Positions 1-9,847 of a stretch of 64,000 nt of DNA are shown here, one piece after another (positions within the stretch are counted from its first letter, which is position 1; the number at the start of each line of letters is the position of its first letter). The stretch is from Oscillospiraceae bacterium (GTDB lineage Bacteria > Bacillota > Clostridia > Oscillospirales > Acutalibacteraceae), in NCBI GenBank assembly GCA_902802375.1, contig CADCLS010000005.1, positions 114,765 through 178,764 on the forward strand. Reading direction: 5' to 3'. The notes below the pieces were generated by a model. That model did no database searches. It had not been told where the DNA came from and worked only from the letters and a program-made list of their open reading frames with translations. The translations under genes and the position numbers were made by a program.

Positions 1-1519
1 TGATATCAACTGCCTCACGGCGCTTTTTATCCTCTGCCGCATAAGCCTCAGCCTCTTTTACCGCCTTATCAATGTCATCTTTGGACATATTGGTGTTAGA
101 GGTAATTGTGATATTGTTTTCTTTTCCTGTGCCGAGGTCTTTTGCCGATACATGAACGATACCGTTTGCATCAATATCAAAAGTAACTTCTATCTGGGGT
201 ATACCGCGCGGAGCCGGAGCGATACCGTCGAGGTGGAATACGCCAAGCGTTTTATTATCCTTGGCAAACTCTCTTTCGCCCTGAAGAACATGAACTTCAA
301 CCGAAGTCTGCCCGTCGGCGGCGGTTGAGAATATCTGGCTCTTCTTTGTAGGTATAGTGGTGTTGCGCTCGATAACCTTAGTTGATACTCCGCCCATAGT
401 CTCGATACCGAGGGAAAGAGGTGTAACATCAAGGAGTAAGAGGCCTTTAACATCTCCGCCGAGAACACCTGCCTGGAGTGCTGCGCCGAGGGCTACACAC
501 TCATCGGGGTTAATGCCCTTAAACGGCTCAGAACCCATAAAGTTTTTAACCGCCTCTTGAACCGCCGGTATACGGGAAGAACCGCCGACCATAAGAACCT
601 TGTTGATTTCGCTCTTTTGAAGACCTGAGTCACTAAGTGCCTGACGGACAGGTCCCATAGTAGCCTCAACCAAATCCGCGGTAAGCTCGTTGAATTTAGC
701 TCTTGTCAGTGTGCCGTCAAAGTGTTTAGGACCGGTTGAATCAGCAGTGATAAACGGGAGGTTGATGCTGGCAGTAGTCATACCTGAAAGGTCGATTTTT
801 GCTTTCTCAGCCGCCTCTTTTACTCTCTGCATAGCCATTTTATCGCCCGAAAGGTCAATGCCCTGTTCTGCTTTGAATGTCGATACAATATAGTCCATAA
901 TACGCTTGTCGAAGTCATCGCCGCCGAGTCTGTTATTACCGGCTGTAGCGAGTACCTCTTGAACACCGTCACCCATTTCGATTATCGATACATCGAATGT
1001 ACCGCCGCCGAGGTCGTAAACCATAACCTTCTGGTCTTCCTCTTTATCAATACTGTAAGCGAGCGCCGCCGCAGTAGGCTCGTTTATAATTCTCTTTACA
1101 TCAAGACCGGCGATTTTGCCTGCGTCTTTAGTTGCCTGGCGCTGAGCGTCGGTAAAGTAAGCAGGGACAGTTATAACCGCCTCAGATACGGACTGACCTA
1201 AATAGCTTTCAGCGTCTGCCTTAAGCTTTTGAAGAATAATTGCCGAAACCTCTTGAGGTGTGTACTTCTTAGAGTCGATTTCCACAGTGTAGTTACTGCC
1301 CATTTCACGCTTGATTGAGCTGATAGTTCTGTCCGGATTAGTGATAGCCTGGCGCTTTGCAACCTGACCTACCATTCTCTCACCGGTCTTCGAAAACGCT
1401 ACAACGCTCGGTGTGGTTCTCGCGCCCTCAGCGTTTGCTATAACTACCGCCTCGCCGCCTTCCATAACGGCAACACAAGAGTTTGTAGTACCTAAGTCAA
1501 TACCTATGATTTTTCCCAT
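1..1519 (-). CDS. dnaK: Chaperone DnaK (Hsp70), 3' end beyond window
   Basis: Cytosolic ATP-driven folding chaperone working with DnaJ and GrpE. The N-terminus reads [14 protein letters not shown] (phosphate-1 motif), followed by [11 protein letters not shown] (phosphate-2) and [11 protein letters not shown] (adenosine motif). The substrate-binding domain starts around [14 protein letters not shown]. About 506 codons are visible; the C-terminal lid, roughly 100 residues in the family, lies outside the window. The ATG is fixed by an AAGGAGG eight bases upstream. It is the second gene after grpE on the same strand and probably shares the grpE promoter, with a hairpin between the two genes. dnaJ would be expected next, off the left edge. 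Confidence 0.98.
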   Translation of the reverse strand, partial: MGKIIGIDLGTTNSCVAVMEGGEAVVIANAEGARTTPSVVAFSKTGERMVGQVAKRQAITNPDRTISSIKREMGSNYTVEIDSKKYTPQEVSAIILQKLKADAESYLGQSVSEAVITVPAYFTDAQRQATKDAGKIAGLDVKRIINEPTAAALAYSIDKEEDQKVMVYDLGGGTFDVSIIEMGDGVQEVLATAGNNRLGGDDFDKRIMDYIVSTFKAEQGIDLSGDKMAMQRVKEAAEKAKIDLSGMTTASINLPFITADSTGPKHFDGTLTRAKFNELTADLVEATMGPVRQALSDSGLQKSEINKVLMVGGSSRIPAVQEAVKNFMGSEPFKGINPDECVALGAALQAGVLGGDVKGLLLLDVTPLSLGIETMGGVSTKVIERNTTIPTKKSQIFSTAADGQTSVEVHVLQGEREFAKDNKTLGVFHLDGIAPAPRGIPQIEVTFDIDANGIVHVSAKDLGTGKENNITITSNTNMSKDDIDKAVKEAEAYAAEDKKRREAVDI

Positions 1520-1563
1520 AATAATATCCTCCTTAAAAGATAACTTTACTAATTATTATTTGC

Positions 1564-1592
1564 AGACGATTTGTTTTTACAAATTTTCGTCT
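1564..1592 (-). other. Intercistronic hairpin between grpE and dnaK
   Basis: An inverted repeat (ACAAAT/ATTTGT flanked by AGACG/CGTCT, loop of four bases) sits at the grpE stop codon. No T-run follows on the minus strand, so it is not a classic terminator. It could protect or process the mRNA between grpE and dnaK; that role is inference. Confidence 0.4.
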
Positions 1593-2119
1593 TAATTTGC
1601 AACTTTAACCATTGCCGCACGGATTACCGTGCCGCCGAGCTTATAGCCCTTTTGTAAAACCTCGGCAATTTCGTTTTCGCCAAACGCCTCATCCTCGATA
1701 TGCATAACCGCTTCGTGAAAATTCGGGTCAAACGCTTCGCCGGCTTTTCCTATCTCTTCAATGCCAAGCGCTTCGGAAAGGGATGAAAACTGCTTTATTA
1801 TCATTTCGATACCTTTAATGTAATCATCACTGCTGCTGTCCGCCGCGGCGGCACGGTCTATATTATCGAGTATAGGCAAAAGCTTTTTTATCACTTCGCA
1901 TTTTGCGTACTCTGCAATACCTGCACGCTCGCGGTCTGTGCGCTTTTTATAGTTATCAAACTCTGCCGCGGTGCGAAGCAACTGTTCTTTCGATTTTTCA
2001 AGCTCTTCTTTAAGCTTTTCCGTAACTGTATCCTTTTTGGATTTTTTCGGCTTTTTGGCTTCTGCCTTTTCGGGCGCCGTCTCTGCCTCTTCAGGCTTCA
2101 AATCTTTCTCTTCGTCCAT
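1592..2119 (-). CDS. grpE: Nucleotide exchange factor GrpE
   Basis: GrpE releases ADP from DnaK. The 175-residue product has an acidic/lysine-rich disordered N-terminus, a long coiled coil (LKEELEKSKEQLLRTAAEFDN, about residues 35-70, ending in the family's FDNYKKR motif) and the C-terminal beta domain ending in GYKLGGTVIRAAMVKV. The chosen ATG (MDEEKDLK) has GGAG eight bases upstream. An upstream in-frame TTG would add 14 residues but has no ribosome binding site and falls in the operator/TSS region. hrcA, which often precedes grpE in Bacillota, is not here; the neighbour is a divergent methyltransferase. Confidence 0.96.
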   Translation of the reverse strand: MDEEKDLKPEEAETAPEKAEAKKPKKSKKDTVTEKLKEELEKSKEQLLRTAAEFDNYKKRTDRERAGIAEYAKCEVIKKLLPILDNIDRAAAADSSSDDYIKGIEMIIKQFSSLSEALGIEEIGKAGEAFDPNFHEAVMHIEDEAFGENEIAEVLQKGYKLGGTVIRAAMVKVAN

Positions 2120-2143
2120 TTCTCTCACTCCGTACTTTTGGTG

Positions 2144-2160
2144 TTTGACTTTCCCTGACA
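2144..2160 (-). promoter_or_regulatory. CtsR-like operator, downstream box
   Basis: On the minus strand it reads TGTCAGG-GAA-AGTCAAA: two heptads in direct repeat, three bases apart, matching the layout of the CtsR box (RGTCAAA-N3-RGTCAAA) with the second heptad perfect. It overlaps the expected transcription start of grpE. Assignment to CtsR is inference. Confidence 0.55.
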
Positions 2161-2166
2161 AATATC

Positions 2167-2194
2167 ATTATATCCACAATTTTCAAAATGTCAA
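2167..2194 (-). promoter_or_regulatory. Sigma-A promoter of grpE-dnaK
   Basis: TTGACA (2189-2194) and TATAAT (2167-2172) with a 16-base spacer on the minus strand. It is framed by the two CtsR-like boxes, so repressor binding would block both the start site and the upstream face of the promoter. No CIRCE inverted repeat (HrcA site) is visible. Confidence 0.85.
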
Positions 2195-2212
2195 GCAAAT
2201 TTTGAAAAATTT

Positions 2213-2229
2213 TTTGACTTTCCCTGACC
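2213..2229 (-). promoter_or_regulatory. CtsR-like operator, upstream box
   Basis: Minus strand GGTCAGG-GAA-AGTCAAA, identical to the downstream box over 16 bases. It lies about 19 bases upstream of the -35 hexamer of the grpE promoter. The repetition of the same odd core (GGGAA) in both boxes argues that it is a real binding site. Confidence 0.55.
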
Positions 2230-2282
2230 TTGGTTTTTCTTATCCGCCGTAAACCATTACAATTTGTTAATAATTCCCGACC

Positions 2283-2311
2283 TTGTTAAAATATGTAAGT
2301 TATAGTATAAT
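2283..2311 (+). promoter_or_regulatory. Promoter of the FkbM-family gene
   Basis: TTGTTA (2283-2288), 17-base spacer, TATAAT (2306-2311). The expected start of transcription, seven bases past the -10, coincides with the A of the ATG at 2318, and no ribosome binding site lies between. The transcript is predicted to be leaderless. Confidence 0.7.
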
Positions 2312-2317
2312 AGCGGT

Positions 2318-3346
2318 ATGAAAGACATTTGGAATTATCTTAAAGAAACAAAAAAACCCATAGTACTGTACGGTATGGGCAACGGTGCCGACAAAATAAT
2401 ATCAGTATGTGAGAAGTACGGGATTAAGGTGTCGGGCGTGTTCTCGTCCGATGGTTTCGTGCGCGAAAAACTCTTCCACGGTATGCCGGTTACAAATTAC
2501 AGTACCGCAAAGAGCAAATTCGGTGATATGACGGTGCTTTTATGCTTTGGCACGCAACTGCCTGATGTAATTGAAAACATAAAAAGGATAAGCCGCGAGT
2601 GTGAGCTTTTAGCGCCTGATGTGCCGGTATACGGCGACACGCTTTTTTGTTGTGATTACTATAATGAAAGGCAAAAAGAGTTCAACCGGGTTTATGATAT
2701 GCTTGCCGATGATATTTCAAAGCGAGTGTTTGAAAACACCGTAAATTATAAGCTTTCGGGGAATATCAACTATCTGTTTGACTGTGAAACTCAAACGGAC
2801 GAGGCATACGAAAGCTTTTTGAAGCTTACAGAAAATGAAATATATTTAGACCTTGGCGCATACAGAGGAGATACTGTTTTAGAATTTTGCGAAAGGGCAA
2901 AGAAGTGGAAAAGAATAGTTGCCGTAGAGCCTGATATAAAAACATATAAGAATCTTGTTTTGGCTACGGAGGATATAGAAAACATACAAAATATAAACGC
3001 CTTTGTTACAGGCAGTTGCGGAAAAACAGATTTTTATGTTAACGGCTCACGCGGTATAGGCGTTTTCGGTAAGACACGAGAAATAGATACCGTTACGGTG
3101 GATTTTCTCGATATTTCACCTACATTTATTAAAATGGACATTGAGGGCGAGGAAATAAACGCAATAAACGGCGCTTACAATACAATAAGGGCAAAAAGGC
3201 CTAAAATGCAGATAGCCGCATACCACCGAAGCGGTGATTTGATCGATATTCCCAAAGCGGTTTTTCAAATCAGAGACGACTATAAAATTTATCTTAGACA
3301 TAATCCCTGCCTCCCGGCTTGGGATATCAATTACTTCTTTATATAG
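2318..3346 (+). CDS. FkbM-family SAM-dependent methyltransferase
   Basis: Predicted methyltransferase of 342 residues. The N-terminal third has a Rossmann-like glycine motif (VLYGMGNGADK, about residues 16-26). The C-terminal half is the FkbM domain: SAM-binding DLGAYRGDT (about 178-186), VEPD (about 203-206) and KMDIEGEE (about 272-279). Family members methylate sugars or antibiotics; the substrate cannot be told from the sequence. It stands alone, divergent from grpE and upstream of rny, and is not beside the polysaccharide locus. The ATG is the only sensible start, although no Shine-Dalgarno sequence precedes it. Confidence is high for the family and low for the role. Confidence 0.88.
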   Translation: MKDIWNYLKETKKPIVLYGMGNGADKIISVCEKYGIKVSGVFSSDGFVREKLFHGMPVTNYSTAKSKFGDMTVLLCFGTQLPDVIENIKRISRECELLAPDVPVYGDTLFCCDYYNERQKEFNRVYDMLADDISKRVFENTVNYKLSGNINYLFDCETQTDEAYESFLKLTENEIYLDLGAYRGDTVLEFCERAKKWKRIVAVEPDIKTYKNLVLATEDIENIQNINAFVTGSCGKTDFYVNGSRGIGVFGKTREIDTVTVDFLDISPTFIKMDIEGEEINAINGAYNTIRAKRPKMQIAAYHRSGDLIDIPKAVFQIRDDYKIYLRHNPCLPAWDINYFFI

Positions 3347-3357
3347 TATATTAATTC

Positions 3358-3386
3358 TTGACAGCTTGCTTATATAGTGGTAAAAT
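3358..3386 (+). promoter_or_regulatory. Promoter of rny
   Basis: TTGACA (3358-3363), 17-base spacer, TAAAAT (3381-3386). It implies a start near 3393 and an untranslated leader of about 150 bases before rny. Confidence 0.8.
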
Positions 3387-3392
3387 CATTAA

Positions 3393-3544
3393 GATGAGTT
3401 AGTCTTGTCTTTCTGCTGAGAGGCGGTACCTTTCAGCATTTAAGAAATCACTTCTGTCACGGGGCGAAAACAGCGGTCCCCGGCGGATATTCATACATAA
3501 CAACATATTCGTAAAACCGCTTTATTATATAAGGAGGGGTAATA
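3393..3544 (+). promoter_or_regulatory. Structured 5' leader of rny
   Basis: Two hairpins are visible. The first is a 10-bp stem TGCTGAGAGG/CCTTTCAGCA (3414-3438) with a five-base loop. The second is CGGGG/CCCCG (3460-3482) with a 13-base loop. GCGGT occurs at 3423-3427, overlapping the first loop, and at 3473-3477 in the second loop. ACCGC occurs once downstream (3516-3520), just before the AAGGAGG of rny. The alternative long-range pairings suggest a switch or autoregulatory RNA. It does not match a riboswitch class I recognise. Confidence 0.45.
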
Positions 3545-5101
3545 ATGCCACCTAAAACAATGGAATTATTGATTTTCGGCGCTGTTTGTCTGGTGCTTGC
3601 TATAATCGGCTTCTTTTTAGGCTCGGATTTTCGTCGCCGTTCTGCGGAAAAGACGATTGGCTCGGCTGAGGAAGAAGCAAAGCGCATTTTAAGTGAAGCA
3701 ATGAAAACTGCCGAAACAAGGAAAAAAGAAACCTTGCTTGAAGCAAAGGAAGAAATTCATCAATTAAGGCAGGATACAGAGAGGGATTTAAGAGAGCGCA
3801 GAGCCGAAGTTCAGCGCCAGGAACACCGTATCCAGCAAAAAGAAGAAAGCCTTGACAGGAAAACCGATAACATCGAGGCAAAGGAAGAAAAGTTAGCTCA
3901 AAGGGCAAAAGAAATTGATGTAAAACTCGAAGAATGCGAGCAGTTAAAGCGCGGTCAGCTTGAAATGCTCGAAAAAATCTCCGGTCTTTCAAAGGAACAG
4001 GCAAAAGCAGAGCTTTTAAGTATGCTTGAGGGCGATTTAACCCACGAAAAAGCTGTTCGAATTATGGAATTTGAACGCCAGGTTAAAGATGATTCCGATA
4101 AGCTTGCGCGCGAGGTTTTAAGCAGAGCAATTCAGCGTTGTGCTGCGGACCATTCGTCTGAAATCACCGTTTCGGTAGTACCGCTTCCGAATGATGAAAT
4201 GAAGGGCAGAATTATCGGCCGTGAGGGTAGAAACATCAGAGCGATTGAGAATGCAACCGGCGTTGACCTTATAATAGACGATACACCCGAAGCTATTACC
4301 GTATCGAGCTTTGAGCCAATCCGCCGTGAGATTGCACGCCGCACACTTGAGAGACTTATTACCGACGGCAGAATTCATCCGGCGAGAATTGAGGAGTCCG
4401 TCGCAAAGGCAACATCTGAGGTTGAGGCTGTAATCAAGCAAGAGGGCGAGCGCGCTATGATAGAATCAGGCGTTCACAATCTTCATCCGGAGCTTGTGAA
4501 GCTCCTTGGCAGGCTTCATTATCGCACAAGTTACGGTCAGAATGTACTTAACCATTCTTTGGAGGTTTGCCACATTGCAGGACTAATCGCAGCCGAGCTT
4601 GGAGCTGATGTAAGCCTTGCAAAAAGAGCCGGTTTACTTCACGATATCGGCAAGGCTATCGACCACGAGCAGGAAGGTTCTCACATCCAGCTTGGTGTTG
4701 AAGCGGCTAAGAAGTATAAGGAGAGCGAAGCAGTTATTCACGCAATCCATGCTCACCACGGCGATGTTGAGGCCAAGACGGTAATTGCCTGCATTATTCA
4801 GGCGGCGGATGCTATTTCGGCGGCAAGACCGGGTGCTCGGCGCGAGAATATCGAAAACTATATCAAGCGTCTTGAAAAGCTTGAAGAAATCGCAAATTCC
4901 TTTAAAGGCGTTGAAGGCTCTTACGCTATTCAGGCGGGCAGAGAGATAAGAATTATCGTTAAGCCTGAAGTGATAAGTGATGATAAAATGGTGATTATGG
5001 CGCACGATATTGCCCGTAAGATAGAGGGCGAACTTGAATATCCGGGTCAAATCAAGGTAAATGTTATAAGAGAAAACCGCGCTTCAGATTATGCAAAATA
5101 A
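3545..5101 (+). CDS. rny: Ribonuclease Y
   Basis: Membrane-anchored endoribonuclease that initiates mRNA decay in Bacillota. The 518 residues follow the family order: one N-terminal membrane helix (about 7-26), a long charged coiled coil (about 30-200), a KH RNA-binding domain ([15 protein letters not shown], about 221-235) and an HD domain with [12 protein letters not shown] (catalytic His-Asp about 366-367). Length is typical. The ATG has AAGGAGG about eight bases upstream. It is preceded by its own promoter and a folded leader and is followed directly by a terminator, so it is probably monocistronic. Confidence 0.98.
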   Translation: MPPKTMELLIFGAVCLVLAIIGFFLGSDFRRRSAEKTIGSAEEEAKRILSEAMKTAETRKKETLLEAKEEIHQLRQDTERDLRERRAEVQRQEHRIQQKEESLDRKTDNIEAKEEKLAQRAKEIDVKLEECEQLKRGQLEMLEKISGLSKEQAKAELLSMLEGDLTHEKAVRIMEFERQVKDDSDKLAREVLSRAIQRCAADHSSEITVSVVPLPNDEMKGRIIGREGRNIRAIENATGVDLIIDDTPEAITVSSFEPIRREIARRTLERLITDGRIHPARIEESVAKATSEVEAVIKQEGERAMIESGVHNLHPELVKLLGRLHYRTSYGQNVLNHSLEVCHIAGLIAAELGADVSLAKRAGLLHDIGKAIDHEQEGSHIQLGVEAAKKYKESEAVIHAIHAHHGDVEAKTVIACIIQAADAISAARPGARRENIENYIKRLEKLEEIANSFKGVEGSYAIQAGREIRIIVKPEVISDDKMVIMAHDIARKIEGELEYPGQIKVNVIRENRASDYAK

Positions 5102-5109
5102 CTGAGTTA

Positions 5110-5146
5110 AAAAAGACTGCCTTTCGTTTTGAAAGACAGTCTTTTT
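5110..5146. terminator. Bidirectional terminator between rny and the lipase
   Basis: Stem AAAAAGACTG-c-CTTTC / GAAAG-a-CAGTCTTTTT with a GTTTT loop, A-run on one side and T-run on the other. It can end both rny (plus) and the convergent ychF-alr-glpK-lipase operon (minus). Confidence 0.9.
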
Positions 5147-5149
5147 GTT

Positions 5150-6064
5150 TCACATCATTATAAATTTCAAAATATCCTCTGCGCTTTTTTCTTTGCAGGT
5201 ATCGTTGTGTATTTCGTGGCGGCAGTTTTCGTAAAGGTGCAAGCACACATCACATCCGTTTTTCTTAAGTGCTTTATAAACCGCTGTAACGCCTTTTCCG
5301 TAATCGCCTACCGGGTCTTCCGCACCGGAAATCAGAAGTATCGGCATATCTTTTCGCATATTCTTAAACCACGCTCGCCTGTTGCAAAGCCGATTTAGCG
5401 TTACAAGGTCTTTAAGAGCGCTGAGCGTAAAACGGAAAGTGCAAAGAGGGTCGTTTTTATAGGCTTCTTTAATCTTTTCGTCTTTTGTAAGCCATTCGTA
5501 TTTGCCGCCGCCCTTAAATCGCTTATTGTAACTGCCGAAAGCCATATTTTCTATAAAAACAGAATATCCGCGTTTTCCCTTAGAAACCGAAATAAGGTCG
5601 ATAAGCAATATGCCTATTCCTGCCGCAGGATTAGGACCTCCCGTGCCGCAGATTATAAGCTTGTCAATATCGTCTTTATATTTTTCGGCAGTCAGGCGTA
5701 CTATAAACGAGCCCATACTGTGCCCGAAAAGATAATATGGAATATCGGGATAATCTTTTTTTACGGAATTTCCGAATATCATTACATCGTCTACTAAATA
5801 TTTGTAGCCGTCTTTTTCGGCAATAAATCCAAGCTCCTCGCGTTCGGCGGTTTTGCCGTGACCCAAATTATCAAAGCCACAAGCTATATATCCGGCGGAG
5901 GCTATAAGTGACAGAAGAGAATCGTATCTGCCGATATATTCGGTCATTCCGTGAACCAAATGGAAAATACCTAAAGGCTTTGCCGGCGGCAGATATATTA
6001 AGCCTTTAAGGGTATGAACTCCGTCGCTCGATAAAACATTTTTTTCTACAATCTGTGCGCTCAT
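5150..6064 (-). CDS. Alpha/beta hydrolase, lysophospholipase/monoacylglycerol lipase type
   Basis: Serine hydrolase of 304 residues. HGMTEYIGRY (oxyanion region) and the nucleophile elbow GHSMGS are clear. The acidic residue is in SGAEDPVGD and the catalytic His probably in YENCRHEIHND near the C-terminus. No signal peptide, so cytosolic. The ATG giving MSAQIVEK is chosen because GAGGAG lies eight bases upstream, inside the end of glpK, with a four-base gap between the genes. Last gene of the ychF-alr-glpK operon. Pairing with glycerol kinase suggests glycerolipid turnover, releasing glycerol that GlpK phosphorylates; that link is inferred from position. Confidence 0.88.
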   Translation of the reverse strand: MSAQIVEKNVLSSDGVHTLKGLIYLPPAKPLGIFHLVHGMTEYIGRYDSLLSLIASAGYIACGFDNLGHGKTAEREELGFIAEKDGYKYLVDDVMIFGNSVKKDYPDIPYYLFGHSMGSFIVRLTAEKYKDDIDKLIICGTGGPNPAAGIGILLIDLISVSKGKRGYSVFIENMAFGSYNKRFKGGGKYEWLTKDEKIKEAYKNDPLCTFRFTLSALKDLVTLNRLCNRRAWFKNMRKDMPILLISGAEDPVGDYGKGVTAVYKALKKNGCDVCLHLYENCRHEIHNDTCKEKSAEDILKFIMM

Positions 6065-6068
6065 ATTA

Positions 6069-7559
6069 TCACTCCTCGTGAAAAGCAATAGTGCTCTTAA
6101 TTGCCTGCTTCCAACCGTGCGTGAGCGTTTCTCTCTCTTTAGCACTTATTTGAGGTTTGAAATCTTTTGTTTCGCCATCGAGATTTATAAGTGCTTCTCG
6201 GCTTTCGTAAAATCCGCAGGTAAGACCGGCAAGAAGCGCCGCGCCAAGTGCCGTAGCCTCCGCATTTTGAGGCCTTGATACTGTAATATCAGAAACATCG
6301 GACTGAAACTGCATAAGGAAATTATTTCTTGAAGCGCCGCCGTCTACCTTTAACTTTTTAACGGTGTTGCCGGAATCCTCCGCCATGGCGGTGAGTAAAT
6401 CGTTCGTCTGGTAAGCGATAGATTCAAGGCATGCGCGCACAATATGATTTCTGTTAGTGCCGCGTGTTATTCCGCAAATGGTGCCTCTGGCATACATATC
6501 CCAGTACGGTGTGCCAAGGCCTGAAAATGCCGGCACTATATAAACGCCGCCGCTGTCAGAAACGCGCTTTGCCATTCTTTCACTGTCTGAAGCTTTGGTA
6601 ATAAGCCTTAATTCATCTCTTATCCACTGTATAACCGCACCACCTATAAATACACTACCCTCTAAGGCGTATTGCGGATTTTCGTTTTCGAGTGTAGCGG
6701 CAACGGTGGTGACAAGACCGTGCCGGCTTTTCACTGCCGTGTCACCCGTGTTCATAAGCAAAAAGCAACCGGTGCCGTAGGTGTTTTTAATGTCACCTTT
6801 ATTAAAGCAGTGCTGACCGAACAGTGCCGCTTGTTGGTCGCCGGCAATCCCGTAAACCGGAACCTTTACGCCCATAATATCAACTTCGCCGAAATTACTG
6901 CCACTGGGGCTCACTTCGGGCAGCATACTGCGCGGAATATCAAAAATTTTCAGGAGTTTATCATCCCAAGAAAGCGTATTTATATTAAAGAGCAAAGTCC
7001 TGGAGGCGTTTGTGGTATCGGTTGCAAATATCTTGCCGCCCGAAAGCTTATAGAGTAAATAGGTATCAATAGTGCCGAAGAGAAGCTCGCCTCGCTCGGC
7101 TTTCTCGCGCGCACCGTCAACATTATCAAGTATCCATTTAATTTTTGTAGCGCTGAAATATGCGTCAATTTTAAGCCCTGTAGTATCTTTGATATATTCT
7201 TCTACACCTTGAGCCTTAAGCTTTTCGCACATATCCGCGGTCCTGCGGCACTGCCATACTATCGCGTTATAAACAGGCTCGCCTGTCATTTTGTCCCAAA
7301 CAACGGTAGTTTCTCTCTGGTTTGTAATGCCTATTGCGGCAATTTCTTCAGCAGTTGTGTGAGCGGCGGCAATAGCCTCAATAATAGAAGAATACTGTGC
7401 TGTAAATATCTCTATCGGGTTATGCTCAACAAATGAGGGATTAGGATAAATCTGAGTAAACTCGTGCTGAGCTACAGATACTGCTCGGCAGTTTTTGTCA
7501 AAAAGTATCGCTCTCGCACTCGTCGTACCTTCATCAAGGGTCAAAATATACTTTTTCAT
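6069..7559 (-). CDS. glpK: Glycerol kinase
   Basis: Phosphorylates glycerol to glycerol-3-phosphate (FGGY kinase family, cytosolic). The 496-residue product starts [17 protein letters not shown] (phosphate-binding DEGTTS) and contains [48 protein letters not shown] and the FGGY-signature region GLGTPYWD, all typical. Length matches the family. The ATG follows AAGAGGT by eight bases. It lies 13 bases after alr and just before the lipase on the same strand. No glpF or glpD is nearby. Confidence 0.98.
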   Translation of the reverse strand: MKKYILTLDEGTTSARAILFDKNCRAVSVAQHEFTQIYPNPSFVEHNPIEIFTAQYSSIIEAIAAAHTTAEEIAAIGITNQRETTVVWDKMTGEPVYNAIVWQCRRTADMCEKLKAQGVEEYIKDTTGLKIDAYFSATKIKWILDNVDGAREKAERGELLFGTIDTYLLYKLSGGKIFATDTTNASRTLLFNINTLSWDDKLLKIFDIPRSMLPEVSPSGSNFGEVDIMGVKVPVYGIAGDQQAALFGQHCFNKGDIKNTYGTGCFLLMNTGDTAVKSRHGLVTTVAATLENENPQYALEGSVFIGGAVIQWIRDELRLITKASDSERMAKRVSDSGGVYIVPAFSGLGTPYWDMYARGTICGITRGTNRNHIVRACLESIAYQTNDLLTAMAEDSGNTVKKLKVDGGASRNNFLMQFQSDVSDITVSRPQNAEATALGAALLAGLTCGFYESREALINLDGETKDFKPQISAKERETLTHGWKQAIKSTIAFHEE

Positions 7560-7572
7560 ATAATACCTCTTT

Positions 7573-8694
7573 TCAGTCCACAGGTACCCTCGGCACACGA
7601 GGCGCTATACCGCACACTATTTCGTAGTTTATTGTATCGCATTTTTCGGCGATTTCGTCTACCGAAAGTCCGGCACCGAAAAGCGTTACTTCGTCGCCAA
7701 TAGCGACTTTGTCTATATTGCTTACATCTGCCATAAACTGGTCCATACAAATGCGACCGATTATTTTTGCCCGTTTGCCGTGGATTAAAACCTCGCCTTT
7801 GTTTGATAACTTTCTCGGGTAACCGTCCGCATAGCCTGCCGCAACGGTTGCGATTTTCATATCTTTTTCCGCCTTGTAGGTCATACCGTAGCTTACCGTA
7901 TCGCCTTTCTTAATTGTTTTAACAAGCGATACTACTGATTTTACCGACATTACCGGCTTCAGGTTTAGATTTGTATCAAACGCCCTGTCAGGTGTAAGAC
8001 CGTAAAGAATTATGCCGGGTCTTACTGCATCAAGCGTGTATTTTCCGCGGCAGAGCGCCGCAGAATTATCACAATGAACTATTTTAGGATTAACGCCTTC
8101 CCGTCTTAGTGCCTCGACACCTGCCGAAAAACGGTTATACTGACCTTCGGTGAAGGATATGTTTTTATTATTGTCCGAGTCCGCCGCGGCAAAGTGGGTG
8201 AAAACGCCTTCTACATTAAAACAGGGAAGCTTTGCCGCTTTAATTGCTTCTTTTATGCCTTCGGTATCCTTTCTCAAATCAAAGCCTATGCGCGACATAC
8301 CGGTATCAAGCTTCAAATGGATATTCAGATTAACCTGTGCGGCACTGGCATATTCCGATAAAAGCTTGGCGTATTCAAGCGAGTAAACGCATTGTGAAAT
8401 GTTATTCTCTGCGAGAGTTTTAACACAGTTTACAGGTGTGTAGCCGAGTATTAAAATCGGCTTTTTAATGCCTTGTGTCCGTAACGACAGAGCCTCTTCA
8501 ATGTTTGATACTGCAAACCCGTCCGCCCCGGAGTTTTCCAGTATCGGCGCCACGATTTTGTCGCTGTGACCGTATGCGTCAGCCTTTACAACAGCGATTA
8601 TTTGAGCCTTGCCGGCGCGGGACTTTATTTCTTTGAAATTGTGAATAATAGCACTTTTGCTTATTTCCGCCCAGGTTCTATGTAAAAATTCCAA
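7573..8694 (-). CDS. alr: Alanine racemase
   Basis: PLP enzyme making D-alanine for peptidoglycan. The PLP lysine is in [10 protein letters not shown] near the N-terminus. The second catalytic tyrosine is in [10 protein letters not shown], with downstream [12 protein letters not shown]. About 373 residues, the usual length. The start is uncertain. The chosen TTG (giving [11 protein letters not shown] after Met) has AAGG eight bases upstream. An in-frame TTG five codons earlier (8709) directly abuts the ychF stop but lacks a ribosome binding site. No ATG is available near the conserved N-terminus. Second gene of the ychF operon. Confidence 0.95.
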   Translation of the reverse strand: MEFLHRTWAEISKSAIIHNFKEIKSRAGKAQIIAVVKADAYGHSDKIVAPILENSGADGFAVSNIEEALSLRTQGIKKPILILGYTPVNCVKTLAENNISQCVYSLEYAKLLSEYASAAQVNLNIHLKLDTGMSRIGFDLRKDTEGIKEAIKAAKLPCFNVEGVFTHFAAADSDNNKNISFTEGQYNRFSAGVEALRREGVNPKIVHCDNSAALCRGKYTLDAVRPGIILYGLTPDRAFDTNLNLKPVMSVKSVVSLVKTIKKGDTVSYGMTYKAEKDMKIATVAAGYADGYPRKLSNKGEVLIHGKRAKIIGRICMDQFMADVSNIDKVAIGDEVTLFGAGLSVDEIAEKCDTINYEIVCGIAPRVPRVPVD

Positions 8695-8709
8695 ATCGAA
8701 CACCTTCAA

Positions 8710-9810
8710 TTAAACATTAAATCTGAAAAGGACTATATCTCCGTCTTTCATAACATACTCTTTGCCTTCGCTTCTGACGAGACCTTTTTCCTTAGCTGCG
8801 GTCATACTTCCGCCGCAACTCATAAAATCATCGAAGGATACAACCTCCGCACGGATAAATCCGCGTTCAAAATCACTGTGTATCTTACCTGCCGCCTGGG
8901 GTGCTTTGGTGCCCTTTGTTATAGTCCAGGCTCTTACTTCCGGCTTGCCGGCTGTAAGATATGATATAAGACCTAAAAGCGAATAACACTTTTGTATCAT
9001 ACGGTCAAGCCCCGAACGGTCGAGACCGAGCTCCTCTAAAAACAGCATTTTTTCATCGTCGTCAAGTGTGGAAATTTCGGCTTCGATTGCGGCACAAATC
9101 GGGAGGATTTCAGCGTTCTCGCTATCGGCTATTTCTTTGACCTTTTTATAGTTTTCGTTGTTATCAATTCCGCCTTTGAAGTCATCCTCGCTCATATTGC
9201 AGGCGTATATCACCGGCTTAAAGGATAAAAGACTTGTTGTTGCGAGTATTTCTTTTTCGTAATCCTCCGTAGCCTCTATGCTTCTGGCGCTTTTTCCGCT
9301 TTCGAGGTGTTGAGTCAGCCTTTTAAGGAACTCAACCTCTGCCGCCATACTCTTATCGCCTTTAAGCGCTTTTTGGGCTTTATCAAGCCGCCTGCCTACA
9401 ATCTCAAGGTCGGAAAGAATAAGCTCAATATTTATGGTTTCGATGTCTCTGACCGGGTCTACCGAGCCCTCAACATGAATTATATCTGTGCTTTCGAAGC
9501 AACGGACAACATGAACTATCGCGTCTACCTCGCGAATGTTTGACAAAAATTTGTTTCCAAGTCCTTCGCCTTTTGCCGCACCTTTTACAAGACCGGCTAT
9601 ATCGACAAATTCGATTACCGCCGGGGTGAATTTATCGGGATTATATATTTCTGCGAGCTTTTCAAGCCTCTCGTCCGGTACGCTCACCATACCTACATTC
9701 GGTTCGATTGTGCAAAACGGATAATTTGCCGATTGCGCTCCTGCGTTTGTTATCGCGTTAAAAAGGGTTGATTTGCCGACATTCGGTAACCCCACAATTC
9801 CGAGTTTCAT
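8710..9810 (-). CDS. ychF: Redox-regulated ATPase YchF (Obg-like)
   Basis: Ribosome-associated P-loop ATPase of the Obg/OLA1 family. The 366 residues carry GLPNVGKSTLFNAI (G1), DIAGLVKGAAKGEGLGNKF (G3) and the family-typical altered G4 (YACNMSEDDF). A C-terminal TGS domain ends in GDIVLFRFNV. Start chosen at MKLGIVGL, with GGAGG ten bases upstream. First gene of a four-gene minus-strand operon, divergent from hprK. Confidence 0.97.
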   Translation of the reverse strand: MKLGIVGLPNVGKSTLFNAITNAGAQSANYPFCTIEPNVGMVSVPDERLEKLAEIYNPDKFTPAVIEFVDIAGLVKGAAKGEGLGNKFLSNIREVDAIVHVVRCFESTDIIHVEGSVDPVRDIETINIELILSDLEIVGRRLDKAQKALKGDKSMAAEVEFLKRLTQHLESGKSARSIEATEDYEKEILATTSLLSFKPVIYACNMSEDDFKGGIDNNENYKKVKEIADSENAEILPICAAIEAEISTLDDDEKMLFLEELGLDRSGLDRMIQKCYSLLGLISYLTAGKPEVRAWTITKGTKAPQAAGKIHSDFERGFIRAEVVSFDDFMSCGGSMTAAKEKGLVRSEGKEYVMKDGDIVLFRFNV

Positions 9811-9847
9811 TAAACGGTTGCCTCCAATATTATAAAGATACACTTTG

